DNA of 6,781 nucleotides, from the NCBI GenBank assembly GCA_001778455.1, contig MFGX01000021.1, forward strand, positions 3,859 through 10,639, written 5' to 3'. Made by a program: the position numbers and the translations under genes. The notes below the pieces were generated by a model. The model was given only the letters and a program-made list of their open reading frames with translations, ran no database searches and had not been told where the DNA came from. Positions within the stretch are counted from its first letter, which is position 1; each line of letters starts with the position of its first letter. Below are positions 1 to 6,108 of the stretch, one piece after another. This DNA comes from Candidatus Fraserbacteria bacterium RBG_16_55_9 (GTDB lineage Bacteria > Bipolaricaulota > Bipolaricaulia > RBG-16-55-9).

Positions 1-2
1 TT

Positions 3-41
3 CTCTACATTCGCGAAGACCGTCCAGTAGAGGTCAGGCAT
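3..41 (-). CDS. Possible start of an unidentified gene, cut off by the left window edge
   Basis: Downstream of the aapP stop, a minus-strand ATG at 41 opens a frame that stays open to the window edge and reads MPDLYWTVFANVE. An in-frame TGA lies four codons upstream of the ATG, and a TTG directly after it is an alternative start. A GGGG run about six bases before the ATG is only a weak ribosome binding site. The gap to aapP would be about 20 bases, which fits the packing of the rest of the strand. Thirteen residues are too few to assign a family. The opening resembles the start of some tyrosine recombinases, but that is only an impression. An open frame of this length is easily expected by chance. 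Confidence 0.3.
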   Translation of the reverse strand, partial: MPDLYWTVFANVE

Positions 42-61
42 GAGGTGCCCCAATCAGGAGG

Positions 62-802
62 TCAATGATGGAGGATCTGAGATAGGAAGAGCTTGGTTCG
101 CTCGTGTTCGGGCGCTGTAAAGAAGTCTACCGGGGCAGCTGCTTCTACGATGCGACCTTCATCGAAGAATGCGATGCGATCGGCCACTTCACGAGCGAAG
201 CCCATCTCATGAGTGATGACGATCATGGTCATGCCACTGGCTGCTAGCTCTCCCATAACGTCGAGAACTTCTTTGATCATTTCGGGATCGAGCGCCGACG
301 TCGGCTCATCGAAGAGCATGATCTTGGGTTGCATGGCCAGGGCTCTCGCGATAGCCACGCGCTGCTGCTGCCCGCCGGAGAGCTGCCCTGGATATTTTTG
401 AGCCTGCTCGGGGATCCCGACGCGTTCGAGAAGTTCCAACGCCTGCTTCTCGGCATCTGAGCGCTTCACCTTTCGTGCCCAAATAGGCGCGAGCGTGATG
501 TTCTCAAACACAGTCAGATGCGGGAAGAGGTTGAACTGCTGGAAGACCATTCCGATCTCGCGACGGATGGCCTCGATGTTGCGGAGATCGTTGGTGAGCT
601 CTATGCCGTCCACGGCAATGCGCCCGCGTTGATGTTCCTCCAGGCGGTTGATGATGCGGATGAAGGTTGATTTGCCGGAGCCCGAAGGCCCGCAAATTAC
701 AAGAACCTCGCCACGCGACACGGTGAGATGAACTCCCCGCAGCACATGGAAATTCCCAAACCACTTGTGTACGTCTTCGGCAACGATGATCGGATCGCTC
801 AT
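62..802 (-). CDS. aapP: Polar amino acid ABC importer, ATP-binding subunit (AapP/BztD/GlnQ family)
   Basis: This is the cytoplasmic ATPase that powers the amino acid importer encoded just upstream. Counting from the ATG at 802 (246 aa, normal for GlnQ-type ATPases), it has Walker A GPSGSGKST at 38-46, a Q-loop around FQQFNLFPH at 87-95, the signature LSGGQQQR at 141-148, Walker B IMLFDEPTSALDP at 161-173 and the switch histidine H198 in ITHEM. All catalytic residues are intact. The opening IIVAEDVHKWFGNFHVLRGV is typical of the AapP/GlnQ group, which favours the start at 802. Alternatives are an ATG at 823 and a TTG at 862. The TTG overlaps the end of aapM by 14 bases and has AGAAGG nine bases upstream, whereas neither ATG has a clear Shine-Dalgarno, so the exact start is uncertain. 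It is the last gene of aapJQMP. No hairpin with a T-run follows the stop, so no terminator is visible. Confidence 0.93.
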   Translation of the reverse strand: MSDPIIVAEDVHKWFGNFHVLRGVHLTVSRGEVLVICGPSGSGKSTFIRIINRLEEHQRGRIAVDGIELTNDLRNIEAIRREIGMVFQQFNLFPHLTVFENITLAPIWARKVKRSDAEKQALELLERVGIPEQAQKYPGQLSGGQQQRVAIARALAMQPKIMLFDEPTSALDPEMIKEVLDVMGELAASGMTMIVITHEMGFAREVADRIAFFDEGRIVEAAAPVDFFTAPEHERTKLFLSQILHH

Positions 803-848
803 TCGGGTTTCAACGCAGTCCATTCTATCAAGGGGAGCCGATGGGCGT

Positions 849-2045
849 CTAGCGTTCGCCAACGCCCAGGGCCTTCTCGAGTCTCCGGCTCATCCGAGAC
901 AGAAAGTATGTAAAGAGCCAATAGACGAAAGCAATGAAGAGCAGTACCTCGCGGTCTCGCCCCAGCCAGTCGGGATTGGCCAGAATGCTCTTGGCCATTC
1001 CGAAGAGATCCAGCAGGCTGGCCACGAAGACGAGCGCAGTGTCTTTGAACAGACTGATGAATTGCCCGACATTCGCCGGGATGACGACCCGAAGCGCCTG
1101 GGGCAAGACGATGAAGAACGTTGTAAGCATGCCGCTCAGTCCCACGGCCTTGGCCGCCTCGATCTGGCCTCGGGGCACGGCTTGCAGCCCGCCGCGGACG
1201 TTCTCCGCAATGTACGCTGAGGTGAAGAGAGCAAAGGCGACCATGGCCCGAAGCGCCTGATCCACTCGAACTTGGGCGGGCAGGAAGAGTGGGAGCATAA
1301 TGCTGGTCATGAAAATCACGGTGATCAGCGGCACGCCGCGAACGACCTCAATGTAGAGGATCGAGATCCAGCGAATCACGGGAAGAGAGCTCTGTCGTCC
1401 CAGAGCGAGCAAGACCCCCAAGGGAAACGAGCTCGCGATGCCGACGATCGCCAGCATGAATGTGAGCATGAGTCCGCCCCATTGATTCGTCCCTACGGGC
1501 GACAGGAGCGGGTTATTGGGCAAGCCTCCCAGGAATAAAACAACGATCAGAGGAGAGAGAGCCCAGAGGATGATCACGTCTTTTCGCCAGGATTTCCGCT
1601 CTCGAAGCAACCACCCTATGCTCAGTCCACCGAACAACCCCAACACAGCGCCAAGGATCCAGAGTCTCTCCATCCAGCTGAAAGGGAGGAGTAGGAGCAG
1701 AATTGCCCCGGAGCCTACGATGAGGGCTGCTTCACGCGCTAGTCGCCCCCAAAGACCTCCACTCAAGCCCAGAAGCAGGAGAATCCAGTAGACGCAGACC
1801 CAGACGCGCCAAACATCCTTCATCGGGTAGATCCCCACCAGGAAGAGTTTTAGGTTCGCGGGGATGGCGTCCCAGCGGGCATGCCAGAGGACCCACTCCA
1901 GCGTCGGGTGCAGAGTAAGATATAGAAACACCACGGCCAGAAAGGTGAGGAGCGCGTTGTACCGCGTGCTAAAGAGGTTATCCTTGAGCCAACGCAAGGG
2001 ACCTATTCGCAGCATGGGCGGAGGAAGGATCTCTCTATTTTGCAT
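849..2045 (-). CDS. aapM: Polar amino acid ABC importer, second permease subunit (AapM/BztC family)
   Basis: Inner-membrane permease of 398 aa, pairing with the preceding permease to form the translocation channel. At about 400 aa it has the large size typical of AapM/BztC, against about 220 aa for ordinary HisM/GlnP permeases. The N-terminal part (GPLRWLKDNLFSTRYN, then several hydrophobic helices to about residue 185) is the extra segment of this family. The C-terminal half is the HisM-type transmembrane domain, with the EAA coupling loop at about 296-325 (EAAKAVGLSG...LPQALRVVIPA). The loop's conserved glycine is present, unlike in the partner subunit. The ATG at 2045 follows the aapQ stop after one base, with GGTGGAG about seven bases upstream, so start and translational coupling are well supported. 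An internal ATG at codon 11 is less likely. Confidence 0.94.
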   Translation of the reverse strand: MQNREILPPPMLRIGPLRWLKDNLFSTRYNALLTFLAVVFLYLTLHPTLEWVLWHARWDAIPANLKLFLVGIYPMKDVWRVWVCVYWILLLLGLSGGLWGRLAREAALIVGSGAILLLLLPFSWMERLWILGAVLGLFGGLSIGWLLRERKSWRKDVIILWALSPLIVVLFLGGLPNNPLLSPVGTNQWGGLMLTFMLAIVGIASSFPLGVLLALGRQSSLPVIRWISILYIEVVRGVPLITVIFMTSIMLPLFLPAQVRVDQALRAMVAFALFTSAYIAENVRGGLQAVPRGQIEAAKAVGLSGMLTTFFIVLPQALRVVIPANVGQFISLFKDTALVFVASLLDLFGMAKSILANPDWLGRDREVLLFIAFVYWLFTYFLSRMSRRLEKALGVGER

Positions 2046-2046
2046 G

Positions 2047-3216
2047 CTAGTGCTCCACCAGGCGAATCCTGCGGTTGTACCAGTTCGAGAAGGCAGACGT
2101 GATCAAGCTCATGATCAAATAGCTACCCATGATGAACAGGATCATCTCAATAGCGCGGCCACTCTGGTTAATGATGGTGTTGGCTACGCTGAAGAGATCA
2201 GGGTAGCCGACGGCCACGGCCAAGCTGGAATTCTTGGCCAGGTTGAGGTACTGGCTCGTGATGGGAGGGATGATGACTCGAAGCGCTTGGGGGAAGATGA
2301 CCAGCCGTAGTACTTGAAGGTTATTGAGCGCCAAAGCCCGGGCAGCCTCCTTCTGACCCTTGGAGACCGCGAGGATCCCTCCGCGAACGATCTCTGCTAT
2401 GAAGGCTCCTGTATAGACGACCAGCCCTGTTAGGAGCGCAGCGAACTCGGGCGTGAATTGCAGACCTCCTTCGAAGTTGAATCGCGACAAGACAGGGACC
2501 TCCCAGGCGATGGGTGACCTAGGCAAGAGGAACCAACCCAGTGCCGAAGTTCCTAGAAACGTGATCAACGCCCAGGCGGAGGGGAAGCCGGGCCGCTGCA
2601 CCCGCTGCAGGTACCTCCGTCTGCCGACATACACAGCACAAGCGAGGACCAGGCCGGCCACCAGAAAATAGCTCCACGATGAAAAATGCTCTGTCAGGTG
2701 TGGTACAGGCAGTGCCAACCCTCGCTGACTCAGGTAGATCGGCCCCGGAAGCTCAAGGCTATCATGCACGTTCGGGAGCTTTAGAAACGTCGCTGTGTAC
2801 CAGAAGAAGAGTTGGACCACGAGGGGTGTGTTTCGGATCGTCTCGATGTAGACGCTAGCCATCTTGCAGACGAGCCAGTTGGTCGATAGCCGCGCCACAC
2901 CGGCAACTAGACCCAAGATCGTGGCAAGCAGAATGCCGATCCCGATGACTCGTAAGGTATTCACGATGCCCACCCAAAAGGCGTAGCCGTAGCTGTCTGT
3001 GGACTCAAACGAGATGCCTTCAGAGATTCTGAAGCCTGCAGTGAGATGAAGGAAATCAAATCCAACGTGGATGCCCGTGCGCCCCAGGTTGCGGCTCAAG
3101 TTCGTGTAGAACCAGTTGGCGACAAGAACGAGCGTGATGACGAAGATCACTTGGGCGAGAATTCGAAGGACGCGAACGTCACGCCAAAGCGGAATAACCG
3201 TTTGTGGAGCAGGCAT
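2047..3216 (-). CDS. aapQ: Polar amino acid ABC importer, first permease subunit (AapQ/BztB family)
   Basis: Inner-membrane permease of 389 aa from the ATG at 3216. It has an N-terminal helix after PLWRDVRVLRI and the start of the transport domain (YGYAFWVGIVNTLRVIGIG, ETIRNTPLVVQLFFWYTATF). A long insertion of about 100 residues with extra hydrophobic helices follows, as is typical of AapQ/BztB. The C-terminal half carries the EAA loop at about 290-319 (EAARALALNN...FPQALRVIIPP). The loop residue that is normally glycine is alanine here. A GTG at 3258 in the same frame would add 14 residues, but it lies inside the 5' arm of a strong hairpin and its purine run is too close to act as a good ribosome site. 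The ATG at 3216 fits family N-termini better but has no evident Shine-Dalgarno. The start is therefore the least certain in the operon. The stop is one base before aapM. Confidence 0.92.
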   Translation of the reverse strand: MPAPQTVIPLWRDVRVLRILAQVIFVITLVLVANWFYTNLSRNLGRTGIHVGFDFLHLTAGFRISEGISFESTDSYGYAFWVGIVNTLRVIGIGILLATILGLVAGVARLSTNWLVCKMASVYIETIRNTPLVVQLFFWYTATFLKLPNVHDSLELPGPIYLSQRGLALPVPHLTEHFSSWSYFLVAGLVLACAVYVGRRRYLQRVQRPGFPSAWALITFLGTSALGWFLLPRSPIAWEVPVLSRFNFEGGLQFTPEFAALLTGLVVYTGAFIAEIVRGGILAVSKGQKEAARALALNNLQVLRLVIFPQALRVIIPPITSQYLNLAKNSSLAVAVGYPDLFSVANTIINQSGRAIEMILFIMGSYLIMSLITSAFSNWYNRRIRLVEH

Positions 3217-3224
3217 TTGAGATG

Positions 3225-3266
3225 AAGAGGGGGCGCAGTCCCGCTTGTCGAACTGCACCCCCTCTT
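3225..3266 (-). promoter_or_regulatory. Strong RNA hairpin between the binding-protein gene and the first permease gene
   Basis: On the minus-strand transcript the arm AAGAGGGGGTGCAGT (3266-3252) pairs with ACTGCGCCCCCTCTT (3239-3225). It gives 15 consecutive pairs including one G-U wobble, and two further inner pairs close an eight-base loop (GACAAGCG). The hairpin begins 19 bases after the aapJ stop and ends eight bases before the aapQ ATG at 3216. There is no T-run after it, only CATCTCAA, so it is not a standard intrinsic terminator. Hairpins at this junction in binding-protein operons, such as malE-malF and hisJ-hisQ, protect the upstream message and lower expression of the downstream permease. 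That role is inferred here. Confidence 0.75.
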
Positions 3267-3285
3267 GGATTCGTTTCGGTTTGGT

Positions 3286-4311
3286 TTAGCGGAACGGAGG
3301 CGAGTAGAGCAAGCCACCGTTGGTATACAGGGCGTTTAGACTCCCGTCACGCGGCAACTGCAGGGGTGTCAGGTTTCGGGCGTAGATCTCACCGTAGTTG
3401 CCCGTGCTCTTTAAAACGTTGACACACCAGGCGTTGGCCAAGCCGAACTTTGTGCCGAAGTCGCCTTCCACGCCCAGGAGGCGGCGCACTTCAGGAGAGC
3501 TGCTGCTGATCTGGTCGCCCACGTTGCCGGAGGTGACTCCCAGCTCTTCGGCAGCGATGGTGCAGAAGACCGTCCAGGTCACGATATCAAGCCATTGGTC
3601 GTCACCGTGGCGAACGACGGGCCCAAGGGGCTCTTTGGAGATGAGGTCCGCCAAAATCTTGTGATCTGCGGGATTTGAGAGAGTCGTCCGGACGGCGGCC
3701 AGCTGAGAGGCGTCCGTCGTCAGCGCATCGCAGCGACCTTGATCATACGCTTGATCTCGAGTCGTGCTGTCCGGGAAGACGAGTGGGTTGATCGTGATGT
3801 TGAGTCGGCGGGCCAAGTCGGCTAAGTTCTGCTCGGTGGTTGTACCTTGCAGGACGCAGACTGTGGCTCCGTTCAGGTCTGTTAGGGTGTTGATGCTGGA
3901 ACTCGCGCGGACCATGAAGCCTTGACCGTCATAGAAGGTCGTCGGGGCGAAGTTCGTCTTGAGATCTACATCTCGAAGGAAGGTCCAGGTCGTGTTGCGG
4001 CTCAAGACGTCGATCTCGCCTGTGGAGAGCGCGGTGAACCGAGCTGCCGCCGAAAGAGGCCGGAATTCGACGGCGTTCGGATCGCCGAGGACTGCCGCAG
4101 CCACCGCACGGCAGTAGTCAATGTCAAAGCCGCTGAAATTGCCTTGTTGATCCACAAATCCGAATCCGGGAACTGCGTTGTTGACACCGCAGATCAGCTT
4201 GCCACGGCCCTTGACCACGTCAAGGGTACCTCCGCCTTGTCCGATGCTCATCAAGGGCATCAGGAACGCCACAAGAGACACAACCGCAAGGACCTTGAAG
4301 GTGTTACGCAT
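3286..4311 (-). CDS. aapJ: Periplasmic polar amino acid-binding protein of the ABC importer (AapJ/BztA family)
   Basis: Binding protein of 341 aa that captures polar or general L-amino acids in the periplasm and delivers them to AapQ-AapM. The first 24 or so residues are a signal peptide (positive MRNTFK, hydrophobic core, likely cut after SIG). There is no lipobox cysteine, so the mature protein should be soluble. The mature part shows the SBP family 3 fold with AapJ hallmarks: KLICGVN, GFDIDYCRAVAAAVLGD, SRNTTWTFLRD (the family's conserved ligand-site stretch), VCVLQGTTTEQNLAD, GRCDALTTDASQLAA and the C-terminal GGLLYSPPFR. The mature protein has six cysteines, several at positions usual in AapJ. 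The ATG at 4311 has GAGGAGG seven to eight bases upstream. A longer frame opening at 4389 would put residues before the signal peptide and run into the neighbouring gene, so it is rejected. Exact substrates cannot be read from sequence; Aap is broad and Bzt prefers Glu, Gln, Asp and Asn. Confidence 0.94.
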   Translation of the reverse strand: MRNTFKVLAVVSLVAFLMPLMSIGQGGGTLDVVKGRGKLICGVNNAVPGFGFVDQQGNFSGFDIDYCRAVAAAVLGDPNAVEFRPLSAAARFTALSTGEIDVLSRNTTWTFLRDVDLKTNFAPTTFYDGQGFMVRASSSINTLTDLNGATVCVLQGTTTEQNLADLARRLNITINPLVFPDSTTRDQAYDQGRCDALTTDASQLAAVRTTLSNPADHKILADLISKEPLGPVVRHGDDQWLDIVTWTVFCTIAAEELGVTSGNVGDQISSSSPEVRRLLGVEGDFGTKFGLANAWCVNVLKSTGNYGEIYARNLTPLQLPRDGSLNALYTNGGLLYSPPFR

Positions 4312-4317
4312 GTTTGG

Positions 4318-4324
4318 CCTCCTC
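4318..4324 (-). promoter_or_regulatory. Ribosome binding site deciding the aapJ start
   Basis: The minus strand reads GAGGAGG followed by CCAAAC and the ATG at 4311. This near-ideal Shine-Dalgarno at optimal spacing fixes the start of the binding-protein gene. It is the strongest such site in the importer operon, in keeping with the need for excess binding protein. Confidence 0.85.
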
Positions 4325-4343
4325 TTTTTGAATTCTGAAGCGG

Positions 4344-4373
4344 ATGATAGCCGAAATCGAGCGCCGTTTGCAA
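4344..4373 (-). promoter_or_regulatory. Candidate sigma70-like promoter for aapJQMP
   Basis: In the 68-base gap between the ABC-2 permease stop and aapJ, the minus strand has TTGCAA (4373-4368) as a -35 with four of six consensus matches. An 18-base spacer follows, then TATCAT (4349-4344) as a -10 with five of six matches. Transcription would begin near 4337, leaving a leader of about 26 bases that contains the GAGGAGG site. The position suits a promoter serving the importer apart from the exporter upstream. It is a match by eye to consensus, and the organism's real sigma-factor preferences are unknown. Confidence 0.45.
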
Positions 4374-4379
4374 ATCGGC
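4363..4379. promoter_or_regulatory. Palindrome over the candidate aapJ -35 box (possible operator)
   Basis: The plus strand reads GCCGTTTGCAAATCGGC, in which GCCG/CGGC arms flank the perfect palindrome TTTGCAAA with one extra base on one side. It covers the proposed -35 element and ends next to the stop codon of the ABC-2 permease. It would make a poor RNA hairpin because there is no loop, so a protein-binding site on DNA is the more natural reading. The regulator is unknown, and no regulator gene lies in the window. Confidence 0.3.
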
Positions 4380-5120
4380 TTACTCCCATCGGAACGCCTT
4401 TGAGGAGACGAAGGCGCAGATCGCGAAGAATACCGTCAGAACGAGGATGTTCGGCCAGCTCGCTCCCAAACCTCTCCCCAACCAGGCATCCCTGAGGAGG
4501 TTGACTACGTAGGTCAGAGGGATGAACTGCGCAATATGTCGCATAAAGGGAGTCAGAAGATCCAGGGGGATGGCAGCTCCGCTGAGGAAGATCATGGAGA
4601 AGAAGACGGTGGTGTTTACGGAATAGGTAATTCGAGCCGTCTTGAAGAGGCTGCCGATAAGAAATCCAAACGAGAAGAAGCTGAGCGCTCCCAGGGTGAA
4701 CGCCCCCACCATAGAGTACGGATCTCCGGCAATCTTGAGCCCGAAGGGACGAGCGATGAGCATGAGTAGTAAGGCGCTGATCATCGTCATCGCATAGACC
4801 ACAAGCACTTGGGAGGCCAAGACGGCACCGGGCCGAAGGGGCGTCACCCGAAAGCGTCTTAAGATGCCGCGCTCGCGGTAGCTCGACAGCACTCCGCCGA
4901 TGATGTAGATGGCGTTGGATGCAATCCCAATCGCGATGAAGCCGGGGACCATTTCGTCCACGGTGGCCACGTTTCCGAAGACCACCGAGGGGTCATTGCG
5001 AAAGATGGCTTGGAAGAGAATGAGCAACATGGGCAAGAAGATGAAGGTGAAGAAGACGGCCTGCCACTCCCGGATGAAGAGTTTGGTCTCTGCCCATGTC
5101 AATTGAAGAAAGCCCCTCAT
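4380..5120 (-). CDS. ABC-2 type exporter permease
   Basis: Inner-membrane subunit of 246 aa with six predicted helices at roughly 20-40, 57-80, 102-125, 137-158, 166-190 and 219-240, the usual ABC-2 layout and length. The segment ERGILRRFRVTPLRP between helices 2 and 3 is the conserved cytoplasmic coupling region. SGAAIPLDLLTPF and the IPLTYVVNLLRDAWLG stretch before the last helix are also family hallmarks. The start ATG at 5120 overlaps the stop of the ATPase gene as ATGA, with GGGAGGG about ten bases upstream, so the two subunits are translationally coupled. ABC-2 exporters of this DrrB/NodJ/YhhJ-like group move drugs, lipids, polysaccharides or other compounds outward, and the substrate cannot be told from sequence. 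The single permease probably works as a homodimer with two copies of the ATPase. Confidence 0.92.
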   Translation of the reverse strand: MRGFLQLTWAETKLFIREWQAVFFTFIFLPMLLILFQAIFRNDPSVVFGNVATVDEMVPGFIAIGIASNAIYIIGGVLSSYRERGILRRFRVTPLRPGAVLASQVLVVYAMTMISALLLMLIARPFGLKIAGDPYSMVGAFTLGALSFFSFGFLIGSLFKTARITYSVNTTVFFSMIFLSGAAIPLDLLTPFMRHIAQFIPLTYVVNLLRDAWLGRGLGASWPNILVLTVFFAICAFVSSKAFRWE

Positions 5121-6043
5121 TCGCGTAGCGCCCTCCCGGTGAGCGTCAGGAAGACATCTTCCAGCGTTGCCCGTTGCACGTGCAGATCATGAAGAGACCA
5201 GCCGCTTACGTCCGCTCTCTTGATGAGTTCGAGAAGCACTTTGCTACTCTGAGAGCTGTAGAGAGCCACTTGGCTGTCGATGCGCTCCACTCGGCTGACG
5301 TGAGGGATCTCTTGGAAGCAATCGACGTCGTAGGGATCTTCTAGCGTGAAAAGAATGCGATTCTCGCCGCCCAGGCTGGCGATCAAATCGGCTGGGCTGT
5401 CCAGAGCGAGAATGCGGCCATGATCGAGGATGGCTACCCGATCACAGAGTTGCTCTGCTTCCTCCATGTAGTGGGTGGTGAGGAAGACCGTCTTGCCCCG
5501 GTCTCGGATCTCTTTGATGAGTTGCCACATGGCACGCCGAGCTTGCGGATCTAGTCCCGTCGTCAGCTCGTCGAGGAAGAGGATCTCCGGATCGTGGACC
5601 AGGGCAAGCGCGATGTGGAGCCTTTGCTTCTGGCCCCCCGAGAGGGTGTGATAGTAGCTGCTCATCTTGTCTGCCAGGCCCAGAGGCTCGATGAGCTTCT
5701 CCCAGTCGTCCGCCCAAGGGCTGCGTGCCCGATAGAAGCTGGCGAAAAGTTTCAAAGCTTCGCGCACCCGAATGCGTTCATAGAGCGCCGTGGCTTGAAG
5801 CTGCACGCCGATCCGTTCACGGAGCTCATAGCCCTCTCGCTGAGGGTCGAGCCCCAGGACACGAATCGTACCGCCATCGGGATTTCTTAAACCCTCGATG
5901 CACTCGATGGTGGTGGTCTTCCCCGCACCGTTGGGGCCGAGCATCCCGAAGATCTCTCCCGCTCCAACGTCGAAGTCGATGCGGTCGACCGCGCGCACGC
6001 TGGAATAGTTCTTAATGAGTCCTTCAACGGAGATGGCTTTCAT
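5117..6043 (-). CDS. ABC-2 type exporter ATP-binding subunit (DrrA/CcmA-like)
   Basis: Cytoplasmic ATPase of 308 aa driving the exporter permease that overlaps its 3' end by four bases. Counting from the ATG at 6043 it has Walker A GPNGAGKTT at 36-44, a Q-loop near VQLQ at 80-83, the signature LSGGQKQR at 134-141, Walker B ILFLDE at 154-159 and the switch histidine H191 in TTHYMEEAEQ. The usual DEPT after Walker B is DELT here, a variant I recognise from other exporters of this group, so it is not a sign of loss of function. The last third is the C-terminal extension common in DrrA-like proteins and ends in LEDVFLTLTGRALRE. AGGA seven bases before the ATG supports the start at 6043. An ATG at 6073 and a TTG at 6130, the latter overlapping the upstream gene, are less likely. 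The substrate is unknown. Confidence 0.92.
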   Translation of the reverse strand: MKAISVEGLIKNYSSVRAVDRIDFDVGAGEIFGMLGPNGAGKTTTIECIEGLRNPDGGTIRVLGLDPQREGYELRERIGVQLQATALYERIRVREALKLFASFYRARSPWADDWEKLIEPLGLADKMSSYYHTLSGGQKQRLHIALALVHDPEILFLDELTTGLDPQARRAMWQLIKEIRDRGKTVFLTTHYMEEAEQLCDRVAILDHGRILALDSPADLIASLGGENRILFTLEDPYDVDCFQEIPHVSRVERIDSQVALYSSQSSKVLLELIKRADVSGWSLHDLHVQRATLEDVFLTLTGRALRE

Positions 6044-6071
6044 GGCCGCTTCCTGATTGCCCGTGCCTTCC

Positions 6072-6100
6072 ATTATTGCGGAAATCTCTCTATGAGCCAA
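6072..6100 (-). promoter_or_regulatory. Weak candidate promoter for the ABC-2 exporter pair
   Basis: In the 65-base gap after the cation-efflux gene the minus strand has TTGGCT (6100-6095), three of six -35 matches. A 17-base spacer follows, then AATAAT (6077-6072), five of six -10 matches. Transcription would start near 6065, just before the start at 6043, and would exclude the alternative start at 6073. No terminator separates the pair from the upstream gene, so read-through from the right is equally possible. Confidence 0.3.
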
Positions 6101-6108
6101 CTGCGGCC

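Noticed and set aside
37..49. GGCA/TGCC hairpin after the aapP stop as a terminator
   Set aside because: The stem is only four pairs and no T-run follows.
54..87. AGGAGG followed by ATGATG on the plus strand near the left edge
   Set aside because: The frame ends after six codons (MMEDLR) and lies over the end of aapP on the other strand.
765..1220. Plus-strand open frame of 151 codons opposite aapM and aapP
   Set aside because: It is antisense to the conserved AapM C-terminus and the junction with aapP, its translation is low-complexity and polar with no recognisable domain, and it has no convincing ribosome site.
1864..2310. Plus-strand open frame of 148 codons across the aapM-aapQ junction
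   Set aside because: It is a shadow of two well-supported permease genes, created by their codon bias.
3922..4338. Plus-strand open frame of 138 codons opposite aapJ
   Set aside because: It is fully antisense to the conserved N-terminal half of AapJ, and its translation resembles no protein family I recognise.
4312..4389. Extended aapJ start at 4389
   Set aside because: It would place 26 unrelated residues before a clear signal peptide and overlap the ABC-2 permease, while the ATG at 4311 has an ideal ribosome site.
6044..6108. GGCCGC/GCGGCC inverted pair bracketing the gap before the ABC-2 ATPase gene
   Set aside because: It is only six pairs with a loop of over 50 bases, easily expected by chance, and has no T-run, so it is neither a terminator nor a credible switch.
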